NCBI GenBank assembly: GCA_940671915.1
Contig: CALNVZ010003434.1
Coordinates: forward strand, 29,258,997-29,322,996
Direction of reading: 5' to 3'
From: Paracentrotus lividus
Taxonomy: Eukaryota > Echinodermata > Echinoidea > Camarodonta > Echinidae
DNA: 64,000 bases
The notes beneath the pieces were generated by a model, which did no database searches, was not told the DNA's origin, and worked only from the letters and a program-made list of their open reading frames with translations. Positions 11,706 to 22,728 of the stretch are shown here, in pieces. How positions within the stretch are numbered: the stretch's first letter is position 1; each line of letters begins with the position of its first letter. A program made the translations under genes and the position numbers.

Positions 11706-11734
11706 GCAGCCCGTACACTTCGTGTACGGGCTGC
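11706..11734. repeat. Perfect 13-bp hairpin with TTC/GAA loop
   Basis: GCAGCCCGTACAC pairs with GTGTACGGGCTGC. The three-base loop is TTC on the plus strand and GAA on the minus strand, with a C-G closing pair. Confidence 0.85.
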
Positions 11735-11771
11735 CGCAGTAAGCGTTCACGGAGAAATATACACAGGCAGT

Positions 11772-11922
11772 CCTGGGGGGCATTTCATCAAATTCAAAGG
11801 ACTTGTCAGACGTTTTATCTGACAAACTGTTATAAGCTACTGAAATGCTTGCATCTGATTGCCTGAGAGCAAATTTGTCAGATAAAATGTCCGACAAGTC
11901 CTTTGATGAAATGCCCCCCAGG
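11772..11922. mobile_element. Foldback MITE, family 1, copy 1
   Basis: The ends CCTGGGGGGCATTTCATCAA and TTGATGAAATGCCCCCCAGG are inverted. Interior arms pair through GGACTTGTCAGACGTTTTATC and the complementary right-arm block. The centre contains GCTACTGAAATGCTTGCATC. CAGT flanks both sides and may be the target duplication. Other copies are at 15771, 16381, 44294 and 54451. Confidence 0.8.
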
Positions 11923-12461
11923 CAGTCACTGAACTAGGCCCAGCGCCAGCGGGGCAGGTGCCTGGTAATGGTATGCGGTAACTACGTTCCGCGATGCCTG
12001 GTCGAAAGCGCGATTGAACAACAGCTCTCATTTCCCATTTCTCAACGTCATCATGTAGTTAAATTTTTCTTTAAAGAATGACAAGTCAGAAAGCAGAACT
12101 TACTTGTTTTTTCAATGCCAAGAAAAACAGTGTCTTGATCTTCAAAACTCTTACACAAATGTTACGCAGCATAAATGGAAATACCGCTGACTCACTGCAG
12201 TAGGTATTTTGTAATGTTGTTTTGCAAGCAATTGGATGTGACGTGCATATGCAATCGGCGCGCTAATAATTAATGGGCGTGGCACAAGATGCATATAGGC
12301 CCGAGCCTAATGGATGCCTCTTTAAAGTTTACTTGACCTTAATCATAATGTAGCCTATGTTGTTTTTTTATCGAAACCTGTTCAACAACTGGATGATGAG
12401 GGAAACAAAATGTGTGAAACTGATAATGGTCCTGTCTCCAAGGTTTAAAGGTCATTGTGAT

Positions 12462-12495
<34 letters not shown>

Positions 12496-12927
12496 TTCAC
12501 ATTTAGGTATATTAACCATGCCATGATATTGTAGGGCCTATCTAAATTGGGAAAAGAGCGAGAGAAAAAAAAAAGAAAAGAAAAGGGGGTAATGCAAAGT
12601 ATAGATTATAGCATGGATCTAATCCCTCTGACAAAGGTATTATTTCCATGATAAGTGTCAAAACCTTCTGATAAACATGTAAGGCATTTAAAAAATGTAA
12701 ATATCATGAAATGTGAATCAAAATTTTTATTTTAGCCCTATAATTGTGGCTACACAATTATAAACTTTTATGATAGGCTTATAGGCCTATTTGATGGGGG
12801 GTAGGTATGCATTGAATTGAAAGGGATATAGCCCTTAAGCAGAAAACCAGAGTGGACAATAAAAAGTATTAAAAATAAGAACAATTGTAATTTTCTGAAA
12901 ATCACTGCATGTAGGCCTACGTACGAC

Positions 12928-13148
12928 CTCGGCTCCGAGGCTAGTCCAGATGCTGTCCCTTCGAGATTTCCCTTCCTCCACGCAATGCGATAACCCCTCT
13001 GATCGCGCGATCCCCGAATTTGCTGCCACCCGAAGGGTGGCAGCAAATTCGGATCGCGCGATCAGAGGGGTTATCGCATTGCGTGGAGGGTATACCTGCG
13101 TGGAGGAAGGGAAATCTCGAAGGGACAGCATCTGGACTACTCCGAGGC
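12928..13148. repeat. Large palindrome centred on a GAA-loop hairpin
   Basis: Two arms of about 100 bp are inverted copies around GCTGCCACCC-GAA-GGGTGGCAGC (13022-13044). The arms include GATCGCGCGATC, AACCCCTCTGATC, TCCACGCAATGCGATAA and GAGATTTCCCTTCC with their complements. The right arm carries about 16 extra bases that repeat the GCGTGGAGG block. It may be a foldback transposon. No target duplication is evident. Confidence 0.85.
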
Positions 13149-13253
13149 CTAAACAGTGAACACAATGTATTTTCTAAAGCAAAAGAAAGAAGAAAAACAA
13201 CCAACTAAATGCTTTTTCCAGAAAATTTGTACAGTTTTAATTTTGTTTAGATG

Positions 13254-13322
13254 ATCAGAGCAGGGAGGTGGAAACCTCCCTGATCAGAGAGAGCAGGGAG
13301 GTGGAAACCTCCCTGATCAGAG
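13254..13322. repeat. Two tandem copies of a small hairpin
   Basis: GATCAGAGCAGGGAGGTGG and its partner ACCTCCCTGATC occur twice in a row with a spacing of about 35 bp. Each copy can form a stem of about 9 bp (CAGGGAGGT / ACCTCCCTG). Confidence 0.7.
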
Positions 13323-13653
13323 GTACTGCACGTGGATCAGTGTTGTGCATGTGGGCGGGGCAGGGCGCGAAGCAACATCCACCACTGATTGGCAGCTCAA
13401 CAAAAATAGTCTCTCTTCATAACAATCATAATTACAAATCAATATTTTGCATCTCTGAGATACATATTTGTATTTCTTAAACTAGTAAAAATATAGATTT
13501 TAATGTGATTCCAAAATAATGTTTGATTTCTGTTTATTTGTGATTTTCAAAAGCTTTTTCGGGGTCCTTCTATTATGCACTAAATTTAAAGTTGATTCAA
13601 CAAAGACTAGTTTTATTGTTTACATCTGACCCTGGTTAAGAAGAAAATCCAAA

Positions 13654-16600
13654 ATGAATAACTACTTGTTCGTTGCGCTTTTAGCCGTGTTTGTCTATGT
13701 TATGCTTATAGAGTCCACATTTGAAATAAAATCTGGGATTTTCATTTATCAGAAGCCGGCGACTGTCTATAATGCGGTGTCTAGCATGGACATAATCGGA
13801 AGATTTCAACCTTTTGTGTAAGTATTTTTTATTTACGTGCTTCCATCAGGTAGGTGACGCCTTTGTCTGCCCCAACTTACCCGTACGCTGCGTAAGCTGT
13901 GGTGGTGTTTTACGTAGCTGAACTTGTGGGAGAGGTTGCCTACCGGTTACCAGCGCTTTGTTAATCATTAACTGATAATCGTAGGAAGGCGGGTAGTTTA
14001 TTCATGGATTTGCAATACCTTCTATGGCTTTATGGAATAATGACTCATATTTAGGGGCTGGCTTATTTGTTTTATTTTGTATTTTGTAATGAGTAACTTA
14101 GGAAAAAAACAAAAACAAAACAAAAGAAGGTGTTGACCTTCCTCTTATGCACATTTTGCTGAGCTCAGGGGCGGGTTGAAATTGCAACAACTGCATCAGT
14201 GACTTATTTATGATGATAGATTTGATGCAGCCAGGCTATAAAAAAAACAAATGATTGAATAAAATCTTGGGCTTGAACTTCTTTTAGTAAATATGTTTTC
14301 CCTAGCCCTAGGTGCAATGTAAATTGACGGCGAACAGGCATTCTTCTCAGGCTTCAGGTGTATCTGTTATTGAGTGAAATGGATTTAGTTGTCATAACAA
14401 ATTAATTAAAATTAGAATTTTCATTGGTGTTGTATTCCATATTAAACTAAACCTACAGGTGTGCCCAATAATGTAAAGAGTTAAGATTGTTTGTACATTG
14501 TCAGTAGCCTAATTCGGAGCACAGGTATAAAGTCATGAACAATGCTCCCGAAAATTAAAAATCCCAATCCTAACCCTAGCATTTACCTTACCATATTATA
14601 ATCCAAGACTTTACGTGTGCTCCAATGAGTTTACCAAGATCCCAACGATAAAATATAATCTATGTTACAGGGCACTTGATCATAATTATTATGAGCAATG
14701 TACATTTATGAATTATTCAAAAGCCCAATTTGACTATACTTTATTCTCGTCTCTCTTTAATTAAAGCGTCTCTACCAAAAAGCTTGGCAGTGAGAAGTCC
14801 GAAGATGGCATACTAACAGAATACCACACAATTGAGGAGCATGTTCCTACTGTATTCAACTTTACCATTCCAATTATCTTTGATACCAAAATGGAATTTA
14901 CAAAGTAAGAATTAGACTCATCACTTATGTTTTATTTTTGTCTTCATTTTGTGTTGATTATGCATCTCTTGATCGGCTTATGCTAAAGTGTAGCGTTGTG
15001 GCGCCGCGCGGCGCGTTGAAAAATTGAAATAATCGACGAAAAAAAAATAAGGTGTCTTTAAAGCGTCCTAAAAAAAAGGAAAAGATTCAGAATTGTTTGG
15101 CACGTATTGTGTGGTGTGGCGTGGTGTGTGTGTGTGTGTGGTGTGTCTGTGTGTTTGTCTGTGTGTTTGTGTGTGTTTGTGTGTGGTGTGTATGTGTGTG
15201 TGTGTGTGTGTGTGGTGTGTGTGTGTGTGTGTGTGTGTACTGCATGTTTGTATGTTTGGGAATTTCGTGAAACAAATTAGCACCATATTTCCTTGGCAAT
15301 TGGCTCATTCGGACAGGACTTGTTTGAGATCAAATTTATATTTCTCCTCCTCAGAATTTCCCTTCTATTTCTACATCATTTCAATTATGTTATCAAATTG
15401 GCTCAATTGTCGATATGAGTCAAATAGCTTTAAAATAGAATTATCGCGGAAATCGATATGTATTGATAATATGTTGCCATTTAAGGATTTCTAAACAATT
15501 CCAGTAATTTACCTCACCTGTACCTGGGTCGATTGCAGCACAATATAAATGAATTTCTTGCGGAAAGAAATTAATTCCATGGCTGGGACTCGAATCTGGG
15601 ACCCAAAACAAGTGTTATAAATTTACTAGCAAAATAATGGTAGAAAAGTTTAGAATTGTCTTATTTTGACATAATAGAGCCGTGACCTTACATAGCTTTA
15701 TACTGCCTTATACTTTCATGATAAATTTCATTGAAATTCGCAATTTAAACAATGTGAACGTGGACCAGGACCAGGGGGGCATTTCATCAAAGGACTTGTC
15801 AGACATTTTATCCGACAAATTTGCTTTCAGCCAATCAGATGCAAGCATTTCAGTAGCTTATAACAGTTTGTCGGATAAAACACAAGTCCTTTCATGAAAC
15901 GCTCTCCAGGAGTGGACCAGGACTAGCCCATCGCGATTTCTGATTGCTGCCAATTTCAATAGCTGTCGATAGCCGTAAACAGGATCGACCGAACTTTTCA
16001 TCGTTTTGGAACTATTAGTCACACAATTTTTGACACACACACACACACACACACACACACAACACATCACACTAATCCCACACAAGGGCTTAAGCTAAAG
16101 TCTCGAGTCCGAAAAATGATAATCATTTCCACAAATTTCACTAAAATCGATCCAGAATCTTTTCCTTTTTTCGTTGGACGCTTTAAAGACACCTTATTTT
16201 TTTTTCGTCGATTATTTCCACTTTTCAACGCGCCGCGCCGTGCCACAACGCTACACTTTAGCATAAGCCTCTTGATCTACTTGAGAGTAATGATATAAAA
16301 CTTTATAATTAATTTAATTCCTTATTCTCTCACTCACTAAATCTCTTTAACCTATCAATACTATTTCAAAATAATTGTCTCCTGGGGGGCATTTCATCAA
16401 AGGAGTTGTCGGACGTTTTATCCGACAAACTGTTATAAGCTACTGAAATGCTTGCATCTGATTGGCTGAGAGCAAATTTGTAGGATAAAATGTCCGACAA
16501 GTCCTTTGATGAATTGCCCCCCCCCCCCTGGTTCCATATCCATCAATTACTCTCCATCAGTTCTGAATTTTAATGAGCTCCATTTGCCTATTTTTTTAAT

Positions 16601-17250
16601 TCTTTATGATTCATGTAATTAAGTGCAGATTTGTCTTGATGTATTTCAAATTGATAGACCAGACAATTTTGCTGGTTTTCTGAACTGGTCCAGTGTTTGC
16701 GTTACCAGCAATGGGTTTAAGCCCACTTTTCACTACCTTTCACTTAAATTTTTTGTATGGTTTTCATATATCAGGGGGAGTAGAGTTTGAATTGTCCCCG
16801 GATAAGGTGACCTTCGGGGGAGCTGTCCTGATATTAGCAGTGGAAGGTTTCATGGTGCACCAAGTATTCTCTCTTGAGGTTATGTGGTCCTGAAAAGTAC
16901 CTACCCTCTCTTGACTTTTCGGTGAGCATGTTCTCACTCTCTTCAAAAGAAATTAAGAAATGATATGATTAAAGCCAATTATATTCAAAATTCTTTTGTT
17001 CCTTAATCTATTTCACAGACCCAACAGTATTCTCAACTTCCACTACTCAGTGTGGTACGGCACAGTGCTGGGTCATGTGACATGGGGAGTGGAGCCAAGG
17101 TCAGGTGACAGAGGTGCTGGAGCCTATCTTAGCTACCATGCACGGATCTCTAGCCCCTGGGTCACCAAATCATTCACAGAAGCCAGTGCCAAGGAGGCAC
17201 AGAACACCATTTTGAGCCGCATGCGCATTGCAATGGAGACATTAGACTAG
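13654..17250 (+). CDS. Membrane-anchored SRPBCC/START-fold-like protein, 177 aa
   Basis: Three coding exons, 13654-13817, 14767-14904 and 17019-17250, join in frame with GT-AG borders (both junctions carry two bases) and end at TAG. Residues about 4-20 (YLFVALLAVFVYVMLI) form a hydrophobic signal anchor. The body begins with FEIKSGIFIYQKPATVYNAV and a DIIGRFQPFV block, which resembles the start of SRPBCC/polyketide-cyclase-like ligand-binding domains, where 'P..VY..V...' precedes a helix and strand. It ends with a long amphipathic helix (EASAKEAQNTILSRMRIAME), also expected for that fold. No named orthologue was recognised. The function is probably binding of a hydrophobic ligand, which is inference. 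Intron 2 holds a 1.3-kb hAT-like element. Confidence 0.75.
13818..14766. other. Intron 1 of the SRPBCC-like gene
   Basis: The intron is A+T-rich. No exon, known repeat or structured element was recognised. Confidence 0.5.
15118..15240. repeat. (GT)n microsatellite
   Basis: An interrupted GT/TGTG tract of about 120 bp. Cysteine/valine-rich or histidine/threonine-rich frames across it are artefacts. Confidence 0.9.
15771..15910. mobile_element. Foldback MITE, family 1, copy 2
   Basis: It starts CCAGGGGGGCATTTCATCAA and ends in CTCTCCAGG, with the shared interior CAGATGCAAGCATTTCAGTA. It is nested inside the 14975-16269 element. Confidence 0.75.
16381..16531. mobile_element. Foldback MITE, family 1, copy 3
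   Basis: It starts CCTGGGGGGCATTTCATCAA. The right end carries an expanded C run before CTGG. The interior is in the same orientation as copy 1. Confidence 0.75.
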
Positions 17251-17838
17251 AACAGTCCCCTCCTGTTATAGCAAGGTGGACCAATTCGGTAACCCATGGA
17301 GGTATATGGACACTACTGGAAGAAGAAGAAAAAGAAGCAAAATACCTTGAAATAATTACATCTTGTTAAGATGAATCTCTGAATTTTCACGTGTTTGAAA
17401 ATGAGACAGGGAGAATTGCCTTATTATATATGTCCTTGTGTCCCATGCTTGTTCAAATGCAGATACACGGATCTTAGATATCTTGGGGTGCTAACTCCTG
17501 TTTTTACCCCTTTTAACATTTTGAGGGACATTTTTCCTAAATTTTGGGGTTGGGATGGGGGGAGCACGATGTTCCCCACCCCCTGAATATCCACGTTCAA
17601 AGAGCCAAGGCAATTAAACACATAGATGGGGAAGGGGATATACAAAGAGATTGGTATGATGTAACTTTTTTTTTTACATGTTTTAAAACTATAAAGTAAA
17701 CTAATTAAAAGACATCTCAAAAGCATGCATCTCCGAACATGATTTGACCAAAGAGGTGATGTGCAATAAGCTGTATGCAACTAGAAATTTAAGTATGAAT
17801 TTAAGTCATGTATAACGCCCTCTGGCTATCGGCATCTA

Positions 17839-18371
17839 TACATTATTGCGTCCCAGAAAAAAGTAAACCCAACTTTGAGAGCGTCATATTAAAATTTTAT
17901 AGCTTATGTAAACTTGATACTTATTTTATAATAAAGAGTAACTCATTTTCTATTCAATGATACCAAACTTATACCTGTGTTGTGATGGATGGCTGAGCAC
18001 TTGGGCTTCAAAAAACAAGCGTCAAAATTGAAATGTTCCAAGTTTGAGGAGAAGCAGCCCTTGCATTTAATAGACTAAGAAATGCATTGTCCCATATGGA
18101 CCTATATAGGAAGGCTGACCTCACACAAAGAATGAATGATCAGAAATCAAGGATTGCTTCTGATAAATTTGGTACACTTTGTTTTTGGCAAAAAAATTTT
18201 AGAACTCAAGTGGTCAGTCATCCTTGACAGTACAGGTATGATTTTGGTATCACTAGATAGAATATGAGTTACTCTTTGATATGATATTTAAAAAAATACT
18301 GACACTAAAGTAATACAATTTTGAAATGAGGCTCCCAAAGTTGGGTTTACTTTTATCTGGGATGCACTGTA
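17839..18371. mobile_element. MITE with about 50-bp imperfect inverted ends
   Basis: The left end GCGTCCCAGAAAAAAGTAAA with CCCAACTTTGAGAGC pairs with the right end GCTCCCAAAGTTGGGTTTAC plus TTTTATCTGGGATGC. TA lies at the outer edges. No coding sequence. A related end occurs at about 56200 (GCATCCCAGAAAAAAACACC). Confidence 0.65.
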
Positions 18372-18398
18372 TTGGACATAAATTACAGGCAACTTATA

Positions 18399-19256
18399 GG
18401 GGAGACTGGGGTAATTATGGCCCCAAGGTGATTATGGCCCCTTTGTCTTTGAGAGCTTATAATTCTTTGCTGCATTACACAATGATAATTCAATTTTTAC
18501 ACATGCCTAGCTAAACTCTTCCTACTATCATATGAGAAAAATAAGCCATTTATTTCAAATTTTGTGCTTAGGGGAGCCTAAAATGTATGGCAATCACAAT
18601 TCTGTACGTTGGAAAGTGGCAAGTCTGCTTTTTTATTTGGGGTGTGATATCATTAATTAAAATCATTTAAGATGAAATTTTGATTGAAACAGAAACAATA
18701 GGAACTAACAAACACAACAGAAAAACTTTCACCTGAATATCTTCAATAGTAGAGCTGTAAAGAGGGATCAAATCGAAAATGCCACTCGGGGTAATTATGG
18801 CCCCCAATGCATAAACGCAGATGGGGACATTAACTCGTATGATTATGTACATAAATATATGTATTGGTATGTCTGCAAAATTTCAACATTTTGGCTGAAC
18901 CAATTATTGATTAAATCATTGTTGGCGGTTGATAAGTGTATTAGGAATACCCAACAACATTTATTATACATTACCATAATTAATTAGCATAATAGCTTTT
19001 AATTCATACAATTCATACAGTCATGACAATAGGGGCCATAAATACCCCAACCCACGGGGTAATTATGGCCCCACAAAGTTGTTAACATAATGGTAATTAA
19101 TATGCAAATGAGAAGTCACAGGTTTATACTTTCCTTTGTATATCATAGGTATACAGACTGACAGTATTTTTGCATAATTAGAATATCATTGGACTTTTCA
19201 TTTAAAGGTAGCAATAGGAAATGTGAAAAGGGGGCCATCATTACCCCAGTCTCCCC
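18399..19256. mobile_element. TA-flanked element with GGGGAGACTGGGGTAAT ends
   Basis: The left end GGGGAGACTGGGGTAATTAT and the right end, whose complement is GGGGAGACTGGGGTAATGAT, are 24-25-bp inverted repeats ending in GGCCCC. TA borders both sides (18397-18398 and 19257-19258). The GGGGTAATTATGGCCCC motif is repeated internally at about 18788 and 19056. It is 858 bp long with no transposase. Confidence 0.75.
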
Positions 19257-20600
19257 TACATGCATAATTTTGATTTTAGTTTATATTTATCAATGTGGCA
19301 TAATCAGGCATATTTCCAAAATCTTAGTATGTTTACACTTGAAGCAGAACCTCCTCTTTGGTATCATTATGATTAGTGTAATTATAGAAATTGTTTAACT
19401 GGTTATATATCATAGTTATCTATTTTGTGTTTGTCTATAGCTGTATCTACTATGTATTTAATCTTCATTTTCAATCATTTATTGAATTATGTAATATAAA
19501 TTTTCAGTCTGATTTACTGAGATTATTTTAAATTTTCTATTAAAATCAGCTTTTACAGTGTGTTCTTTTTAATGGCATTCAAGTGGTTTCAAATGCAATT
19601 AATACCATTTTGGTTTTATTCAAAATTCAAGTATGAAACCTGTTGTAATAGTGTGTTTGAAAAATTACCCCCAGTCTTTCAAATATTTTAAAATATTCAT
19701 ATGATATGCCCATCAAATTAACCATTTCATATAATAGTTACGTGATTGCATATTTTCAGTCATTCGTTTTTAAGTGCCTATAGAGATTACTTGTAATTCA
19801 TGAAAATTATGTACATTTAGTTGTACTTTCCTTGTATATATTGGATTAAATCAACTAATATTTGTATTTTTAAATGACTTCTCGTTTCAATTTGTTTTCA
19901 GTGATCTAGCTGTATGGAAATATTACAATGCTTGCCATATTAGTAGTTATAGAGAAAATTGAGAAAGGTGAATAAAAATGAGATAGATTGGGAGGGAGAG
20001 AAAGGTGCTCAAGAGGAGTACCGACATCTGGTCCATAGTAAGTTTATTTATTTATTTATTTTATTCATTTATTTATTCCTCTTTCAAGCTGTCGTATTTA
20101 CAATGATATTACAATTTACACATTTACAACATAATAAATATTACAAAACTATAACAATGTGAAATTGAAAGAGAAAGAGACCGACTAATAAGCAGAGCTT
20201 GTAGAGTGAAGGCCTCCTTTAAAATTACACAATATTTTTATGAATTATTACTTAACTACACAAAAAATAAAAACAAACATTATTGATTGAGTATTTACAC
20301 AGATCAAACTTAAAACAGTGGTAAATATATACAGAGAAAAATAATTAATAAATATTTAACACGCTATAGAAACACAATAAACTAGTATGTATCTAAAAGA
20401 AAACTTTTAAACCTTTTAAGTTGTATGGAGTCTGAATCTACAAGACTACAATAGATTCCCTCAGACAAGATAACTTGGACAACGAAGGAAACTGGCCAGA
20501 AATATAAAATATGAAAGAAAATAGTTTATGCCAAGTTTTAATAGCTTCTGACCACTCGAGCATTGAAAAGGTAGCAGGTTTCTGGGACTGATGTCAGCAT
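19257..20600. other. Intergenic A+T-rich DNA
   Basis: No gene was recognised. A TTTATTTATTTATTTTATTC low-complexity block at 20043-20075 and a following stretch rich in 'ACAATTTACACATTTACAAC' look like dispersed repeat ends. Confidence 0.4.
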
Positions 20601-20604
20601 GGGC

Positions 20605-20674
20605 TTTTCATAGCTCAGCTGGTAGAGTGCCTGTCTAGTAATCGGGAGGTCTCATGTTCGATCCCAATGGAACC
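20605..20674 (+). repeat. tRNA-like sequence (pseudogene or SINE head)
   Basis: An A-box-like TAGCTCAGCTGGTAGAG and a B-box-like GTTCGATCC are correctly spaced, and the acceptor arm pairs about 6 of 7. The anticodon-arm sequence CTGTCTAGTAATCGG resembles tRNA-Thr(AGU), but its stem is broken and the T-arm is mismatched. It is a degraded tRNA-derived sequence, not a functional tRNA. Confidence 0.55.
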
Positions 20675-20915
20675 CCATGTTTCTTTGCTCATTTTTTCAT
20701 GAGATATAATTTTTTTAAAGTGTCAAATTTGAGTATGCTGCAGACTAGGAGAGGATGATGTAGAGGGGTGGGAAAGAGAGAGGAGAAGAGATGAAGAGAA
20801 ACGGAGAGAGAGAGAGAGTGAGTGGAGAGAAGAAAGAGTCTGATGAAGGCAAATGTTATATGTGATGCATGTATTTATTAATTATGTCAATTATGGTTCA
20901 TATAATTTTCGCCAT

Positions 20916-20946
<31 letters not shown>

Positions 20947-20970
20947 TTTCTTGTCTCTTTTATTCCCTTT

Positions 20971-21116
20971 GTCTCTCTTTAAACAATTATAATAGAAATA
21001 GTTATTCCTACCAATATATGAGCTAAAAGAATAATCACACATGTGTCTCTCTTTAAACAATTATAATAGAAATAGTTATTCCTACCAATATATGAGCTAA
21101 AAGAATAATCACACCC
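20971..21116. repeat. Tandem duplication, 73-bp period
   Basis: The block starting GTCTCTCTTTAAACAATTAT is repeated almost perfectly at 21044. The two copies immediately precede the first tRNA-Gly unit. Confidence 0.85.
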
Positions 21117-21140
21117 AAAAATATTTTTAAAAAAAGTTCT

Positions 21141-21212
21141 TGCGTTGGCCGGGAGTCGAACCCGGGTCAATTGCTTGGAAGGCAACTATGCTAACCGCTA
21201 TACCACCAACGC
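21141..21212 (-). tRNA. tRNA-Gly (anticodon UCC)
   Basis: The minus strand reads GCGTTGGTGGTATAGCGGTT, an anticodon loop CTTCCAA and a T-arm GGGTTCGACTCCC, ending CCAACGC with A as discriminator. The length is 72 nt, all four arms pair, there is no intron, and A and B boxes are intact. A plus-strand T run that would act as terminator is not obvious; on the minus strand a T-rich stretch lies about 10 bases beyond the 3' end (AACTTTTTTTAAAAATATTT). This is the first of three copies. Confidence 0.95.
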
Positions 21213-21512
21213 TTCACATAATTAGATATTGAAACCAAGCTGTCAAAATATCCTCACTATAAACGTGGCTTAGGCTACTGAACTCTTCATTTGAACTTTG
21301 TTTATACTGTGTCCACGTCAACATTGAGGATGATAATTGGTTCCAGGCCAGGATGATTTGACCGGTAGAGGGTTAAATTTGATGAGTGCACCGATATCAA
21401 TGTATATTCATAACAAAATGTGCGACAATCATATACTAGCAGGATTAAATAATATTAATTTCTCCAAGGTACTATGTTTTGTAGACATACAAGGGCCAGT
21501 AGTTTTTATATC

Positions 21513-21639
<127 letters not shown>

Positions 21640-21959
21640 TATTCAAAAGGGGTGGGAAACATGAATATACGCCCATATTAATGTTGCTTACGTATTCATA
21701 ACAAAGTCAATTAAAAATCATACATATACGTTCATCATACATAACAGGAGTATACTTTATTTAATATGAAAGCTTATCGACCCAAAAAGGGGTGGGGCAA
21801 TTAAAATCTTGTATTCTACCACCAATTTTTGGTAAGCAGGGGCAGTTAGTTTGCGCATGTGCAAAATAATGCAAAATTAATGGTGCAAACGAGGGGAAAA
21901 AATGTCTGCACTTTCCCCAAAATGGAATATACAAAAAAAAAAAAAAGAGAGAAAAGACA

Positions 21960-22031
21960 TGCGTTGGCCGGGAGTCGAACCCGGGTCAATTGCTTGGAAG
22001 GCAACTATGCTAACCGCTATACCACCAACGC
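21960..22031 (-). tRNA. tRNA-Gly (anticodon UCC), second copy
   Basis: The 72-nt sequence is identical to the copy at 21141-21212. The sequence on its 5' side in transcript sense (plus strand 22032-22200) also matches the first copy's flank, including GGTTCCAGGCCAGG and TTTGACCGGTAGAGGGTTAA, so the repeated unit of about 0.8 kb was duplicated with the gene. Confidence 0.95.
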
Positions 22032-22656
22032 TTCACATGTTTACGTATTGAAACCAAGCTCCCATAATATCCACACTAAACTTGGCTTACAAATCTTGAA
22101 CTCTTGATTTGAACTTTGTCAGTATATGTCCACGTCGAAATTGAGGATGAAAAGTGGTTCCAGGCCAGGGTGATTTGACCGGTAGAGGGTTAAATTTGAT
22201 TAGTGCACTGCACCCCCTATCAATGCGACAATCATATACTAGCAGGATTAAATATTAATTTTACCAAAGGACTATGTTTTGTAGACTTACTTTACAAGGG
22301 TTCATATAAGCTTTTCTATACAATGTATTCATAACCAAATCACTTAAAAATCATATATATATTTTCTCTCTCTCTCTCTTTGTAATGTTGACAAAATACC
22401 AAATACATTTTACTGGTGAAGTCATATATTCAATTCATCATACATAACAGGAGCTATAGCTTATACCCCAAAAGGAGTTGGGCAAAATCTTGTATCTATA
22501 CCACCCATTTTGGTAAGCAGGGGCAGTAAGTTCGTGCATGTGCAAAGTACCCTTAATAATGGTGCAAACGAAAAAAACAAAAACAAACAAACAAACAACA
22601 ATGTTTGAACTTTCCCAAAAATGGAGTACAAAAGAAAAGTGAGAGAGAAAAAGACA

Positions 22657-22728
22657 TGCGTTGGCCGGGAGTCGAACCCGGGTCAATTGCTTGGAAGGCA
22701 ACTATGCTAACCGCTATACCACCAACGC
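22657..22728 (-). tRNA. tRNA-Gly (anticodon UCC), third copy
   Basis: The 72-nt tRNA is identical to the other two. Its 3' flank (plus strand 22500-22656) resembles that of copy 2 (GGTAAGCAGGGGCAGT, GTGCAAACGA, TTTCCC..AAATGGA), but its 5' flank after 22728 diverges, marking the edge of the tandem array. Confidence 0.95.

Larger units (their letters stand above)
11116..12104 (-). other. Probable 5' UTR intron of the TPMT-like gene
   Basis: Eighteen bases upstream of the ATG at 11098 is a strong acceptor (CCCCTTTCAG, exon edge 11116). The best upstream partner is a perfect GTAAGT donor with its exon ending at 12104. A short noncoding first exon just above 12104 would place the start of transcription near 12.1-12.3 kb. 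The intron holds two hairpins and one foldback MITE. The splice pairing is inferred from signals only. Confidence 0.35.
12105..13653. other. Intergenic region between divergent genes
   Basis: This separates the methyltransferase gene (minus) from the SRPBCC-like gene (plus), so both promoters should lie here, but no core promoter element is convincing. It contains a poly-T run at 12463-12492, the large palindrome at 12928-13148 and a duplicated small hairpin at 13254-13322. The open frames within the palindrome are a by-product of its symmetry. Confidence 0.5.
14975..16269. mobile_element. Non-autonomous hAT-like element, 1.3 kb, in intron 2
   Basis: The ends GGCTTATGCTAAAGTGTAGC and GCTACACTTTAGCATAAGCC are perfect inverted repeats. 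They are followed inward by inverted blocks of GCGCCGCGCGG character and AATCGACGAAAAAAAATAAG. TCTTGATC occurs directly outside both ends (14967-14974 and 16270-16277), an 8-bp target duplication typical of hAT insertions. No transposase is encoded. Inside are a (GT)n tract, a (CA)n tract and a foldback MITE copy. Confidence 0.8.

Noticed and set aside
12768-13208. Several overlapping frames on both strands with shared peptide blocks
   Set aside because: The 220-bp palindrome makes the same sequence readable on both strands. There is no codon or splice support.
15052-15494. Overlapping long open frames on both strands rich in Cys/Val or His/Thr
   Set aside because: They are produced by the (GT)n microsatellite and have no other protein features.
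20605-20674. A possible functional tRNA-Thr gene
   Set aside because: The A and B boxes are good, but the anticodon stem and T-arm contain mismatches, so it is treated as a tRNA-derived relic.
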